DNA of 64,000 nt from Ectobius pallidus (lineage: Eukaryota; Arthropoda; Insecta; Blattodea; Ectobiidae), in the NCBI GenBank assembly GCA_964059195.1, contig CAXKWD010000011.1:34586066-34650065 (forward strand). Reading direction: 5' to 3'. The translations under genes and the position numbers were made by a program. Positions 26,247-38,986 of this stretch are shown in pieces (within the stretch, counting starts at the first letter, position 1; each line of letters starts with the position of its first letter). The notes under the pieces were generated by a model. The model had not been told where the DNA came from. It ran no database searches and saw only the letters and a program-made list of their open reading frames with translations.

Positions 26247-26359
26247 CTTGCAAGAGGAAAGAAGACCCTCAGAACCAACCAGAGCACACTCCCGCCCCCA
26301 AGAAGCCCCGATTGGTTTTCACCGACCTGCAGCGCCGTACTCTACAGGCTATTTTTAAG
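26247..26359 (+). CDS. onecut: ONECUT-class homeobox gene, internal exon (linker + homeodomain residues 1-21)
   Basis: This exon encodes the start of the homeodomain of a ONECUT (HNF6/onecut) transcription factor, a nuclear DNA-binding regulator that is typically neural in insects. The 113-bp exon starts after a pyrimidine-rich tract and CAG at 26244-26246. It supplies CT of a split codon (Ala if the previous exon ends in G, as in the family) and then 37 codons. The linker begins CKRKED. The homeodomain begins PKKPRLVF with the family residues F8, L16 and F20, and the exon ends AIFK at residue 21. The 5' splice site AAG|GTGGCC at 26360 has GT but otherwise matches the consensus poorly. Phase 0 joining to the exon at 45062 rebuilds a continuous homeodomain. 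Reading through instead gives 11 more codons and a stop at 26393-26395. The upstream cut-domain exon is not in the window. Identity is very sure; the exact symbol follows the insect orthologue. Confidence 0.95.
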
Positions 26360-26650
26360 GTGGCCCTATACGTTACTCAATTTATATTTGCCTGAAGTCA
26401 TCCTCTGTGTAGCAAGGAATAAGTAAAGTAACCGAGAAAGGAAAGAGATTTACAGAATTAATACTAACAAAAATTATTCAAAGAATCACGAGATTTTAAT
26501 AACATTTGTTATTACAGTACTGGGAATGTGAGCATTTGGAATTATACTGGAGCACCATGAGGAGGTCAGGTGAACAGGTCATAGAGTTCGGTATCTCCAG
26601 CAACTTGCTGAAGAATGCCTACAATCAAGAAACACCTCGATTGCCAATAA

Positions 26651-27090
26651 CGGGAAAAATAAGCATACAACTTAAGAAAGAATACCTTGAAATCCTTCTT
26701 CAGAATAGGAGCTAAATTACATGTTTTAATACAGAAAAATGCCATGTTTTATAGTTATACTAAGAAAACGATTTTCCGGCTATAATTCATTGTCTGTCGA
26801 ATTTGAAATACATGATGGTTAAGCAAGAACAATTAAATAATTCATCGAAGCTTCCTTATGTTGTAAATGTGCCAGGAAAAAAGCAAAGAATTTAAAAATA
26901 TAGCACTGAAATTCTTCTTCAATGTGATAGCGAAATAATATACTTTAGTACAAAAATGCTTTTGTTTATACACAAGAAAAATATTTCTGTCAGTGACATT
27001 TCTTTGAACATATGTGTTGACTGATTTTCGAAATACGCCAAGGTTCAAGCAAGAATAGCTAATTTTTTTATCGAAGTAAATTAAATATAC
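26651..27090. repeat. Diverged tandem duplication (about 220 bp period) downstream of the homeobox exon
   Basis: Two copies share GAAAT(C/T)CTTCTTCA (26689 and 26908), the ATACAGAAAAATGCC/GTACAAAAATGC word, GATTTTC, GAAATAC and AAGCAAGAA (26821 and 27047), at offsets of 219-226 bp. The unit differs from the one at 25.5 kb. Confidence 0.75.
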
Positions 27091-30000
27091 AAATATTCAA
27101 ACTTTTCATTAAACTGCTAGACAAAATGGCTCCCATCATTCGTTACTCCAATATTACTTCCATGAAAATATATTGAAGCTATTGCAATCAACTTATACAT
27201 TAGAAATGTTGACTATTAATAAATTAAATCGATCTGAGCGAACTTCAACGAATACAGAACTGAATACATTGGAATCGACCACTGAATACCCATGTAGGCC
27301 TGCATTGTCAGATCCGTTCCGTTTTATTAACACAATAAACTGCTATTGTCTTCGTTATGAACTGCAGTGTAGCTATATTTGCAAAGTAGGCCATGAAAAA
27401 TACAACTTTAAGTTTAGAAGCAAATACAGAATAATATTTCATTTTTTAATCTGTAAATAAGTTATATAAAAGTCGTAGAAATATAGGGGAAACATAAAAT
27501 GATAAACTGACTACTGAGCAATGATCAATGATTATATTTCAAAATTAAAGGGTAATCATAAAGTGTGTGCGTAAAAATCCAAAATTTACTGTAAATGTCA
27601 ATAGCACAGTTACAATTAATATGAACTCGCTCAAAGCAAGGCATTCAACATATTTTCAAAATGTACGATCAAGTGAATATGTGCTATACAGTGAACTAGG
27701 TAGAATAATATCATAAAACTACTTTACAAAATATATATGAGTTCGATATTTAGACACATGGACCTGAAGACTTGTAAATTGGCAGTTTAGTCATTCTGAC
27801 TGTTTTGATTTTATTTATAACTGAATTGAGAACAAATATCCCTTTCAGTAATGAACGCTTATACTGAAATTGGACTTCCAGTGGAACAGTAATTTTCTGA
27901 TTTATTGATGTATTCTGCAACAATTAAACAGTATTGTGTTGATATAGACTAGTTGTCAAAATGTCGGAAAAACATTATTATAAATTCACGTATTGTTCAT
28001 AAAGAAAAACTAGGAACATTTCGATCCTTTTCAAAGCAAATGTATGCATATTTTCTTACGTATTTGTGCTTTTATTTCGTATGAAACTGGGGTCCGAACC
28101 TCGAAAAGTTGTTGAACTCCTAATATGACTATTATATATCAAGAGAACAAATATTGCAATGAAGAATCAACATTATTGTTCATTTTATTTGGTTTTAAGT
28201 TAAAGATAGTCATAAAATGTGATGACAGTCAGAATTCCAAGGAAATATCAGTCCTACATCATACCTATATACAGTTCTCGTAAAATGAAAATCCAGCAGG
28301 AAGCAAAATGAGAGCCTGCATTTAATGTTCCGTCCAAATACCGTAGACGTTTTATTTTTCTTTAAGTTCAGTTTGAGTGTTTATCATTCTTGATCTGACA
28401 GTGGGTTGAGGATTTTCTTAAGATATGAAGTCATCGTGGAACACACTGACATTAAAACAGAAAATAACAGCATTTACAATTAATAAATCAACAAACAATA
28501 ATGAACATAGGTATATAACTGCATTATCAAACTTTAAAACAAGATGTGGATAAAGAATGAGTTTCATGTCAGACGGTTGAGAAAGTAAAATATTCAAGTG
28601 AAAGCAGAAAATTAGAATATTGCGTTCAATAAGACAATACCTAGTTCAATTTCATCTGACAATGAGAATTTTGTTTCTAAAAGCTTTCTGACATATAAAT
28701 AAAGGAGGAGTATGCATAAACAACGATTTTACTTTGTGCCTTAATTGAATATGCCAAGTAGTAGACTACAAGAAGTATAGGCAGTTCTAATTTCATCGTT
28801 GGCGATATCTGCAGAAGTACAAAAATGAAGTAGCAACAAATCTACAGTATTTTCAAGCCAATATTACTAAAACTACCATTTCAGAATTTAAACTGATATT
28901 ATTGGAGCAAAGTGTGACATATATGGATATATGAAAATTTCATGCTGAGAGAATGGAGTAATTATGATGTACCTGAATATGTAATTATACGGACATTGCG
29001 CAGAAATAATGAATCAATTAAGTAAATTATAAATGATATTATGCAGAGGAGATATATGTACAAAATTGAAGTTAGCCCCTATAATGATAAAGTTTTGTTA
29101 TATTTGTGATGAAAAAACTCTTCTTACTACTGTTTTCACTATTTGAAACATGTCTGTATAAATGTTTATCTTCGTACGTAACTACACGTTCTACCGTATT
29201 CTTATCAAGAATGATTTCATAGTAGTAAATTGGTGGAATTTCTACATAGAAGAGAATTTTGAAGTTGTGTCTGGGGAACTCGTAACAAAATATTGTGATT
29301 GATGGATAATCATTCAGTGAAACAAAGAGATTCCCCCGAGAATATCTGAGGATAACCAACAATGTCGATACAGCCTCTCCCTCATACACTTCACAAATGG
29401 GCAAATTAAAACAAATATTAAGTAATGTGATCTTTATGGCCCTTTATCACTTGCTGTCAATTTCGACGATTTTCATAACTGTAACGTGAAAATGTATGTT
29501 TCAATTCGCATATGTGCATATTAAAAAAGAAGGTATACAAGCATATAACAAGTTATTGTGCAGGTTCATTGAAAGTACGTTTATTTTTGGATTAAAACCA
29601 CAAAGCAACAGCAACCTTGGCAAACGGGATTTCTGTCAATACACAAAGATGGGAAAGAGTTGAAAAGCTTTATCGCAACGGACAGTTCCGGCACACGGGA
29701 AAGAAAGTAAATATAATTTGAAGCCAAGTTGTGCTCTAACAAATGGAATGATTGAATGTTTCCGTTTCGCTGGCGATTCGACTTTACATGAAATCAATAT
29801 ACACATGTTACTACGCCTTAAGGGTTGCTTACTGCACAACTCTGATGAACTTTGATAGCTGAAACATCTGATATGTACATCGAAACATGTAAACTAAAAA
29901 CAAGCTAAGCTGCAATTACAAAGTCATAATTACTGTCCAATACACGCAGATCATGTTCATCTGAAATATGTTCTCACGGAAAGAATGGATTTAAAAACAT

Positions 30001-33000
30001 ACCTCAGCTGTAATTGAAATTGAAAATAGATTGAAAGTACCAGTGGTCAGTTTAGTACAGTTATTAAAAAGAGCATTTAAAACAAGAGACGAACGACTGT
30101 TTTTAGAATCATCAAGTCGAATTAAATTAAGTAAGAACGGAATTTTGTATGTACTATTTAATTAATGTATAAAGAATTAATATTTAAATTACTTTGCTTT
30201 TGGAATGTGAATACTTTGACATATATATATATCACATTTGAATTTTATAAGTTTATAAAATACTTAATTAAAAGCAGAGTTAACTTGTTCAGTACAAGAA
30301 GAAAGAAAGGACAATGTTTTCTATTTTGTAACTAATGGAAATGGATTTAAAAAGCGAATTACATAAAGCTGGCAACTGCATTATTCTGGACGAAGAAAGC
30401 ACATAGAGGTATTTTCAACGATGTCTGCCAAACATGTTTTGCGTAAAACAAATTCCAAGTCAAATGCAATTACAGAAAATGTATATACGTTTTTTTTAGA
30501 ATGTGTTTACACATTAATAACAAACAAATAAAAATTGAAATAAAAATGAATAAATGCTCTAGGTTCTAAAATCTTCGAAGAAAATACACCATTATTAGTG
30601 TGCCAAAGAAAAATAACTAAATGACATAGAAAATAGTAATACTTGTGACTTTGAAAGCAGCAAACATTGCTACTGAAGTTCGAGATAACTAAAAGGAATC
30701 GAAGCGAAAGTTTTGACAAATTGAAAGAAGAAATTTTAATATGGCGATCCAAATGTTCTATGTCTCTGGAACTATAGAAAAAAGTGTAAATGCCTATTAT
30801 CGTCAGTTGAAAAAATACACTACCGTTGATAAATTGTCACATAGTACAAATGCAGTCTGAATATCAACTGAAAAATGAACTGGATACATCTTATAGTGAA
30901 CTACAATTTACTTTACTATTGGCTCTGTGTAGTATAATTGAAATTACTACAAAAATTGTACAACTCATGTCAGAGGCCACCTCATGGACGAGCTGTTACT
31001 ACTCGCCTTCCACCAGAATGTCCAATGTCCAAGTCGAACTCTGTGGAATCTGTTACGAACACAATGGAATAATGGCCAGTTTGCCTGGATATGGATTCAT
31101 AATAATAATAATCAGCATCATCATCGCCAGATAATTAATTATATAACATTTGTTTGTACAGTGTTGTAGCTACGGTACTAAAAGAGAACGTAATATTATT
31201 AGCTTACAGACGGCGATGTATTTAAAGGTGACTAAGACAGATTTATGTAAGGATATTCATTAGTTGTTCATCACATATATTTAAGATTGGAGTGGATTGA
31301 AGTATACATTTTACTATTAATTAAGCACGAATAATTTAATAGTTAATACACACAAGTATATCTTACTTACTGACGACTATTCGTTTTATAATCAACCCCT
31401 ATGAAGTCAACTGTGAAATATTTTTAAGTAACAGTACGATTTATAAGAGGTGAGGTGCCTTTAGTGTTACAACAAAATCAGTTCTACATGAATGACAACA
31501 TATTCTACCCATCGCAACGTCCTAGTTATGCAGCTACATTTACTGCAAGAAAATGGAAGGAAACGGTAACATGATCTTGTGCGTGAAACGTTCTTGACCA
31601 CTATGTAGTCATATCTTTTATTGTGTCTCTAATATCCGGAAGTAGTAGAATGCTAGTGTTTTACAATGAAAAAGGTAACTAGAAGCTCATCTTATATAAT
31701 TGGCTACAAGAAGTTTAAGAAATGGTGAAAAACTATGAAAATTAAAAGGAAAAATCACTGATACTTTTAGATATTATTTCGATGTGTGAGCAGCTTAAAA
31801 GTGCAAATAGTAATATTTGTTGTCTGTTGAAATATCAGTGGTAAAAGTTAAATTGGCGCTGCTTGAGTGAAGTTTTCTTACTGAATAATATATGGAAATA
31901 TACTGAGATACGTCAGCGAAAGTACACAACGACTATCACCCTAAAACTTAGCTAAATGGATTGCCCTGTTACAAGCAATTATTACGGAAAGTTCAGAGGG
32001 AAAACACCACTTGTATGTAAAAACGCACAGACGACGAGGACAGCGAAATAGAAAGAGAGAGAAGACACTGTGTAAATCAAATTTAACTCTACTAAATGTG
32101 CAAGCTTCGTCAAATCCATAATTGCTGTCTATGAATATTCCATATTAAACTGATTACAAGACTTCTGCAAGAATTGCAAATGTGATCGATAGCACAAAAT
32201 GTTGTCACAGAACTTCATTTCCCCTTTTGCCAGTTTTAATGAAAACGCGAAGAAACATTTTGGGTTATGGCATGTTTATTCATAATAAAAACACAATGGA
32301 TCCCCTTACTTTGTTGTCTGGTTCTCTTTGAATAACTTGAGTCAGAAAACTGCATCAAGTCAGAATGGAATAAGAAATATGACAACGTCGAATGGCACGC
32401 AGTTACTTTTATTTCATCCTTCGTCTAGATAAGTTCTGTTTTGAAGTGTGGCAGTTGATATATTATACTTATTTCCTTCCACAATCAAAGAAAGTGCAAA
32501 TAATTGTTAAACCGGATACCTCGACAGAGATGTAGCAGCAAATACTTTGTGGACAAAACAGCAAACATTGTCGTGGAATACTTCAAAGCAATACAAATTT
32601 AACTATAAAGGATTTAATTGTATCAATTATTTCATCATTTTAACATAACAACTGGCATTAAATGAATGGATCAAAGCATATTAAAAGAAATACAACTTAA
32701 ACAAATTAAACGCAGTGACACAAGATATCCAGATGCGAAGTATATTCAGCCATGTGGGAAATATTACGAAATGTTCAACAGAAGAATTGCTCAAATGAAA
32801 AACATCTATAAATGGTATATTATTGAACTTTGTATATATTAAATTTATCTGAACGCAAGGAATGAAGTTCTCTGTAGATAACGAACGACGACATAAATGG
32901 GCATATTTGAAACAAGTAAAATTCTAAAGCAGATATTTAACCCTCCGGATAGCCTAAATAAACAGAAAGAAATTATATTATATTTTATTATTAAATTATT

Positions 33001-33400
33001 TAACTGTGACTTAACACACAAACTAAACTGGTACAAGTGGTGATAGAACCATATTGTAGAGTGGTGCTTTTCGTGAACGGATATTGTTCCATACGACGTT
33101 ACTGTTAGGTCTAACATTTAAGAGGCAGTTTCCAAAAGTAATTGGGAAGGAAGAAAATAAATAACTGAATGGGTTTAGACATCGGATTGTATTAAAGTGT
33201 CTTTCGAAGACGCGACCTCAGGCAAAAAGATAAACGAAAGTGGACAAATGGAGAGAGGAGTTCATAACGTGCTCAATGCGGTAGCAATACTTACGTCACA
33301 TGTGGTAAGATGCATTGGACTCAAATTACTCTTTAAAAGACTATTTTATTTTTAAAGTATATTTTTATAATCAGTCTTTTTGATGACTGTTGACATATTG
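27091..33400. other. Intronic block, A-rich on the + strand, no gene seen
   Basis: By eye many lines have clearly more A than T, unlike the flanks, and the common AGGCCT palindrome is absent. Short ORFs on both strands have no recognisable domains. It could be one old insertion or diverged repeats, but no ends were found. Confidence 0.4.
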
Positions 33401-35040
33401 CATTTATTTTTGTAAAAGTATTAATAAATTATTGTTGTTGAAATTCAAGTAGGGTTAGAAGAGTCCTTTGTGCATCTGAGAGGATGGCGGCAGAACACAA
33501 AAGAACAAGATACTGTTAATGGCAGGATGAAAATCGACAAGATGTTCTGAGATACTCCTCCCTCTACAGAGGACTCTTCAACCTCTGTCTTCTTATGCTT
33601 CCCGCCGCCTGGAGATACCGAACTCTACACCTGAATTCCAACCACTTTGGACTCTGGGTGCTGACATTCTGGACAATCTCGGTTACATCAAAATTTAAGT
33701 TCTCTTTCCCTCATTGTCAAGTCAGTGCTGGATACAGGAGTAATGATTCTCAACAACTCAATTCAGTTGTAAGTTTATGCACAAGTAAAATTAATCAACT
33801 AGTCGATTCACAGCGATCATCATTGGCAAATGTTTATGTTAAACATGTACGATGCTAAGAAGAAAATGTATGATAGTAAGTATATTGGAATTTATTAAAA
33901 GAAACGCATTTCGGTTATTGTTTTCGTTACTTTTTGAAGCCACATTGGATTAGTTTCAACATTCTTCTTCCACTAATTGCCCCTGGATCTGGCACTGTAC
34001 TTGATTGCGTTCAAGTAAGGTGGGATGCCAAATGGAACTCCAAGAATCCAAAGTTCAGGTGCACTGGAAATCAGGTGAAGAGTCGATATCGGTGGTATGG
34101 GGCAAAGCTTTAGTCACAGAGCATCAGAGTCACCGTGACTTTACAGCAGACTCACTGGTCAACAAGTTCGCCTCCTCGTCGAGTTCTTATCAAGTAGTTC
34201 AAAAGTTCCAAGGTTTGTAGATCGAGGCTATGTTCCATTAGCGAAGGGGTTTTCAACTTAGGATCTTGCAGATATTTTTGGAGAAGGCTACTGAAGAACT
34301 TTATGCCAGATCTAGGACTCAATTTTCCCTAAGTCAGTACGTCAGTATTCAGTGTAGGCAACAATCAGGATTTAGGTTAAACAATCAGGTTTAGGTTATT
34401 TTCATTTATCAGATAACTGAGGCGAAATAAACAAAGAATCTTCTGCTACTTCCTTCGTACATCAAATACTGAGAAGTCGAACACAATGATCTTACTCTGT
34501 ATTACCACTGTTAACCCCAAAGCGAATTAATATTTGACCTTGTCTGGTCATTTCACCGATTTTCATACACTCGTTGGGTGTGGAATGGTAAAGTTCCTCC
34601 TACCGCTAATAAAACCTTCAAGTTAACTATATCTATTATTAGGAACAACCGGAGCAGATCGTGACATTTCCAGTTTTATTGATGCCGACTTGCTAACACA
34701 TACATGCTAATCGGGATGTACACCTCTTTCCATGTTCTACTTCCTGTCAGTCTTGAGTTTCAGTTCTTTCAAGTGCCTGCCCATCTAGTATATATTAATG
34801 CATTTACTAAGGCAACATGTATAGTTCACACATTAGAACGTATACCCATTTACACGCTATCTCACTGTAGCCTATTCACTGTCTCTCTTTCTCCCGTTCT
34901 CTCTTTTTCTTCTCTGTGATTCAAACATAGGCTTCGTTTGTGAAATAATATGTGGGTTAATTGCATTACAAGATGTATGACAAACTAGAGTCACACTGAA
35001 GAGACATAATATGTAAGTCAGATAATACCTAAGTCTCCCG
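33401..35040. other. Intronic; GC-richer patch, no gene recognised
   Basis: The part 33470-34220 is GC-richer than its surroundings. It holds short open stretches (33595-33858, 34005-34220) that match no family known to me; it may be a decayed transposon. Confidence 0.35.
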
Positions 35041-35049
35041 ATTTAGGGT

Positions 35050-35140
35050 CGTATATGTATAGGAACGTGAGGAAAATTTATCCTGACCGAGAATCGAACC
35101 CTGGTTTTCAGTTTTGTACGCTGACGCCTAGCAACTAGGT
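35050..35140 (-). mobile_element. tRNA-derived SINE, left arm of a head-to-head pair
   Basis: Read on the - strand: GGCGTCAGCGTACAAAACTG, then the B-box region CAGGGTTCGATTCTC, then AGGATAAATTTTCCTCACG. The same words occur on the + strand at 35173-35235, so two related heads face each other. Confidence 0.7.
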
Positions 35141-35159
35141 TCTCACAAGACGTCTTTTG

Positions 35160-35255
35160 GGATCCTGGTGGTCTAGGCGTCAGTGTGCAAAGCTGGAACC
35201 TCAGGTTCGTTTCCCGCTCGGGACGAATTTTCCTCTATAGATTCACATACGTTAC
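35160..35255 (+). mobile_element. tRNA-derived SINE, right arm of a head-to-head pair
   Basis: The A-box-like TGGTGGTCTAGGCGTC is followed by GTGTGCAAAGCTGG, the B-box-like CAGGTTCGTTTCCCG and GGACGAATTTTCCTC. It aligns with the reverse complement of 35050-35140. Confidence 0.7.
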
Positions 35256-36130
35256 AAGATGTGCAAATAATATTTACCAAATGTGAAGCTAATATAATTA
35301 TGATTACAGTATTTTAAAAAGTTGATGACTCCTACAAATCCCATTGCTAATACTAATGTAACTCATAGTCATAAACTCTTTGTACTTTCAGTTATTTTAG
35401 ATATTGTAATTGTAATTTATTTTTGTGTCATATTATTTACACCCTTGGTGTTACAATGGTTTTCACCATAGGGTGTACCTCCTACCATTACAAACTAATA
35501 TTAACATAAGGGCCTTGAGAACTTACAAATTATGACATCAGTTATATTAGATATAATGTTTCGTTGGTATTCTCTTCCTGGTAGGTTTTACATAAAAGTA
35601 TCATGATCATGCTATAGAGCAGCGGTTTTCATCTTGTTATAACTCCGTACATTTTGAACAATTAGGAACTCACAAGCGTACTCCTTACATTTTTAGCATA
35701 ATCAAAATGGTACATTATGTCTTCTTTCTCCGCTGTACCTTCACTCTGTCTGACTTAACAATCTTAAGCGTGGGTAGAGAACAAAGCTAAAGGATCACTT
35801 ATGTTGAGACAACACATGGCGAACGATCAGCATGATGCAAGACCTTCTCCAAACACAACACAAACATGGACAACAACGAACAGGGGTCGTTAAGTAAATT
35901 GCAATTTGGAGTTCACCTTTGGGAGTGGGGAAAACCGTGAAAACGACCACGTAATTTGAACACTTCATCTCTTAAATGTGATTCCTCAACTTTATAGGCC
36001 CGGCAAACTCACTCAGTATGTGTAAACTAAAATTCAAAACAATCTGCTAAAGTAAATAGTGAGTTTTAAAACAAAATTTATTTAGCTATTAAGTATGTAA
36101 AGTACATTTGATCGCCCTCTCTTTTTCTTA
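35256..36130. other. No gene seen
   Basis: AT-rich intronic sequence without recognisable repeats. Confidence 0.4.
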
Positions 36131-36134
36131 GCTT

Positions 36135-36550
36135 AACCTCTCCCGTTGTATGGACGTTTATGCAGCCCACGCCGCCCGGGCCTTACGGGACCACGTCCTG
36201 TCCAGAGAAGGATTACCTTTGGATCACATACACACTTTTTTGACCAGACAAGGACATGGAGGACCTCCACACATGGGTGATCAGCCCAATGCCGGGGCCA
36301 CCTCCGAGACAACAAAAACACGTAGGACGAGTTTAACTAGTCGCAAACACACTCATTCCGAACGAAGTACGGATGGGATGAAGATGATAATGACGGCTAG
36401 ATGATATCCGGGGACCGTAAGGGTCTAAAGTTACATGACATTCGTCTCATAGGTGAGGAAATCCCCGGAAACAACCCCACCTTCCCAGAAATCGAAGCCG
36501 GAAAATATATTTTCGGCCCCAGGGTTACGCACACCCACGGTTGTATACCA
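36135..36550. repeat. GC-rich repeat candidate
   Basis: This 400-bp patch is markedly GC-richer than its surroundings. Its left edge (ACCTCTCCC ... GCCGCCCGGGCC, 36135-36182) resembles 14982-15029. Open frames on both strands (for example 36150-36404) look like by-products of base composition. Class unknown. Confidence 0.4.
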
Positions 36551-38986
36551 CAGCTATACGTAGTATATATTATTTACTTTCATTCCACCACTGCGTAATG
36601 ATAGAGAAACATTCCTTCATTTGGCCTGGATAAACAGCCGGTATTGTTTAATTAAATACGCAGTGGAAAACTCAAAGGACAGTTTTAACATTCCTTGTTG
36701 ACCAGATAGTTTGTGATATGTGATACGGTGACTGTATTCTTTTACTATTATATCTGTAGACTACCTTACCTACTACCTCTAAAATTTTATTTTGCAGATT
36801 TTTACTCTTTGGTCGTTAGGAACCAAAGCGGAATATTAAAACATTTATCTGAGAACCATTAGCAGGGTCGGACTGGGAATAAAATTAAGTTCTAACATTC
36901 AAAGAATTTCGGGGCCTCCATCCCTCAACCCATTCTACTCTAACACTTTAGCTACCTACTTCTTTTGACTCGTCATAAAATAAATGTTTTTTAAATTTTT
37001 GTTGATATTTTCAACCATTGTTGACAGGTAACTGTAAAAAAAAATAAACGTGACATTTTGTACTTATTTCAATACTGCTCATAGTAGAATTTCTTAAGTA
37101 CCTGTGAATTCTAATTTTTTAGTCTGTGCTGAGCAAAATTGCCAATAGAGCTAAGAGTTTTTTATGCTAACAAAGCTTTAGTAAAACTGTGTAGTAAAAT
37201 GTATAAAATCCAGGTTTATCTAGAAATTAAATAAAATTTACACACACTAAACTGTATATTTACATTAAAGAACCAGAAGAGATTTCAACAATGCACTCTT
37301 TTTTCTGTACCTCATTAATAATGTCATCATGGCTAAGGTTTTCTAAAACTTCCTTTGCAATGGATATCTGCATTCAATTTTTGCTGACCCATATTGCATC
37401 TCAATCTGCAGGCACTGCTTTTACCTCTGCTAACTATTTTTCAGCTTAAAAAAAATAGTAACAACTGATCAATCGGAGTCTTTCAACGAAAATTAAAGCG
37501 ACGCGTTGCACCCGGCATTTGCCCGAATCCCCGTTTGGCCAGTCCGACCCTAACTAGAAGTAGGCCTACACTGATAATTATTTTTAGTGTCAGTGACAAG
37601 TTTAAATTTGATAGATTAATAATCATTGGTCATCTTTCTGTTCTATCGGCAGTAATTAAATCTTGTATAGTTGTCCCTAATCGCAATTCACGTGAATGGA
37701 AACGCGATATTCAGAAAATTACTGATTCCAAAATCGGTGTTCCAATACATTGTTATTGAGGACATTTAATTTTCTGAATTGCTAATAATTGTTTAGGCTA
37801 TTAATAATAGCATTTATGCTTAATTATTATCGACTTGTGTAAATTATGGTGTTACAGCTCCAACCCAAATATTCACAATAAACTCCCGATAATTTCGTTG
37901 AAAGTATTTTGCTACTCTTGGTTATGCCATGTACATATTTTCTCTGCGTTAAAGAGAGCTGAAAACTAGTGTTTTTATAACCTGAATCCGCGTTGATTCA
38001 AGAGGTTTCTACGTTTTTACGGTTTAGCAAATTACACAGCCCAACAAAAAAGAACTTTCTGTTTGGTGTCTCGGATGTTTTACCGGATTTTGACTATACT
38101 TAGTGTGCTTATTCCAAATATGTAAACAGTTTTTCTCTACCAGCTCTACTTTTATATAGAGTGTCATTAACTTATAACCTCTTCCGCGAAACCTAATCTT
38201 GCTTGATAATATAGCTAGTGAAGGTTCTTGACCATACTTTGGACCCGTAGGACGAAAACTATATGAAGTATAGGAAAAACTAAAAGCTGGATTATTTTTG
38301 GCCCTCAAATTGATATATCATAAGTCATAAACGACCGTACAATATGTCTTAATATCAATTTTTTGAAGACCCCATGTTATATTGTTATTGTAATGTAAGT
38401 GTGTTGCTTTTTTCTTCACGTGATTTAGAAGCTAAAAATAGGCACTGTTTTTTAATTTATATCAAACGTAAAATGGGATAATATGAATAATGGTAATACC
38501 ATATCTCACAAACTAAAGCTGATAGGGCAAAACTAATAGCACATTTGGCATCAGCGACCTAAATATACGAAAGAATAGGTAGGCCTATAAATTCTAAGGC
38601 ACCAAAATGGCTGTTGGACTGTGTTATCAACACATAATGGGAAAAAAACATACGAACTCTATGCACAAATTACTTTTACCCCCAGACGAACGTGAAAATT
38701 AGTCGAACCTAACTAAAAGTGGCACTTCAAAAATTAAGACAACCGAACACTCCAATTGAAACCATCAGGATCGAATCCCAAACCATCTTATATAGATTTG
38801 GCAACAGGGTCTCTGGATATCTTTCAAATTTCTTTCCCTTGATTAAAATGTAAAGTACATCACTCCAATGTAATCCTATCTGTACTCTCTACTCTCTCTA
38901 ATTTTAAAATATAGTATGATCCATTTAAAACTGAACACTTTTAAGTCTCATAACTTCTAAACTAATAATAAAGCAGACATTTTCAA
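36551..38986. other. No gene seen
   Basis: AT-rich intronic sequence; short ORFs show no domain. Confidence 0.4.

Noticed and set aside
26506..26715. A 69-codon ORF preceded by a TTATTACAG acceptor-like site, considered as an alternative onecut exon
   Set aside because: Its 3' part is inside the diverged 220-bp tandem duplication, no family resemblance is seen, and it has no clear donor.
29072..29404. A 110-codon - strand ORF in the onecut intron
   Set aside because: No recognisable domain, and it ends near simple AT-rich sequence; chance is likely given the intron length.
36150..36404. ORFs in the GC-rich patch as a host gene
   Set aside because: No domain, open on both strands because of base composition, and the patch edge is shared with another site, suggesting a repeat.
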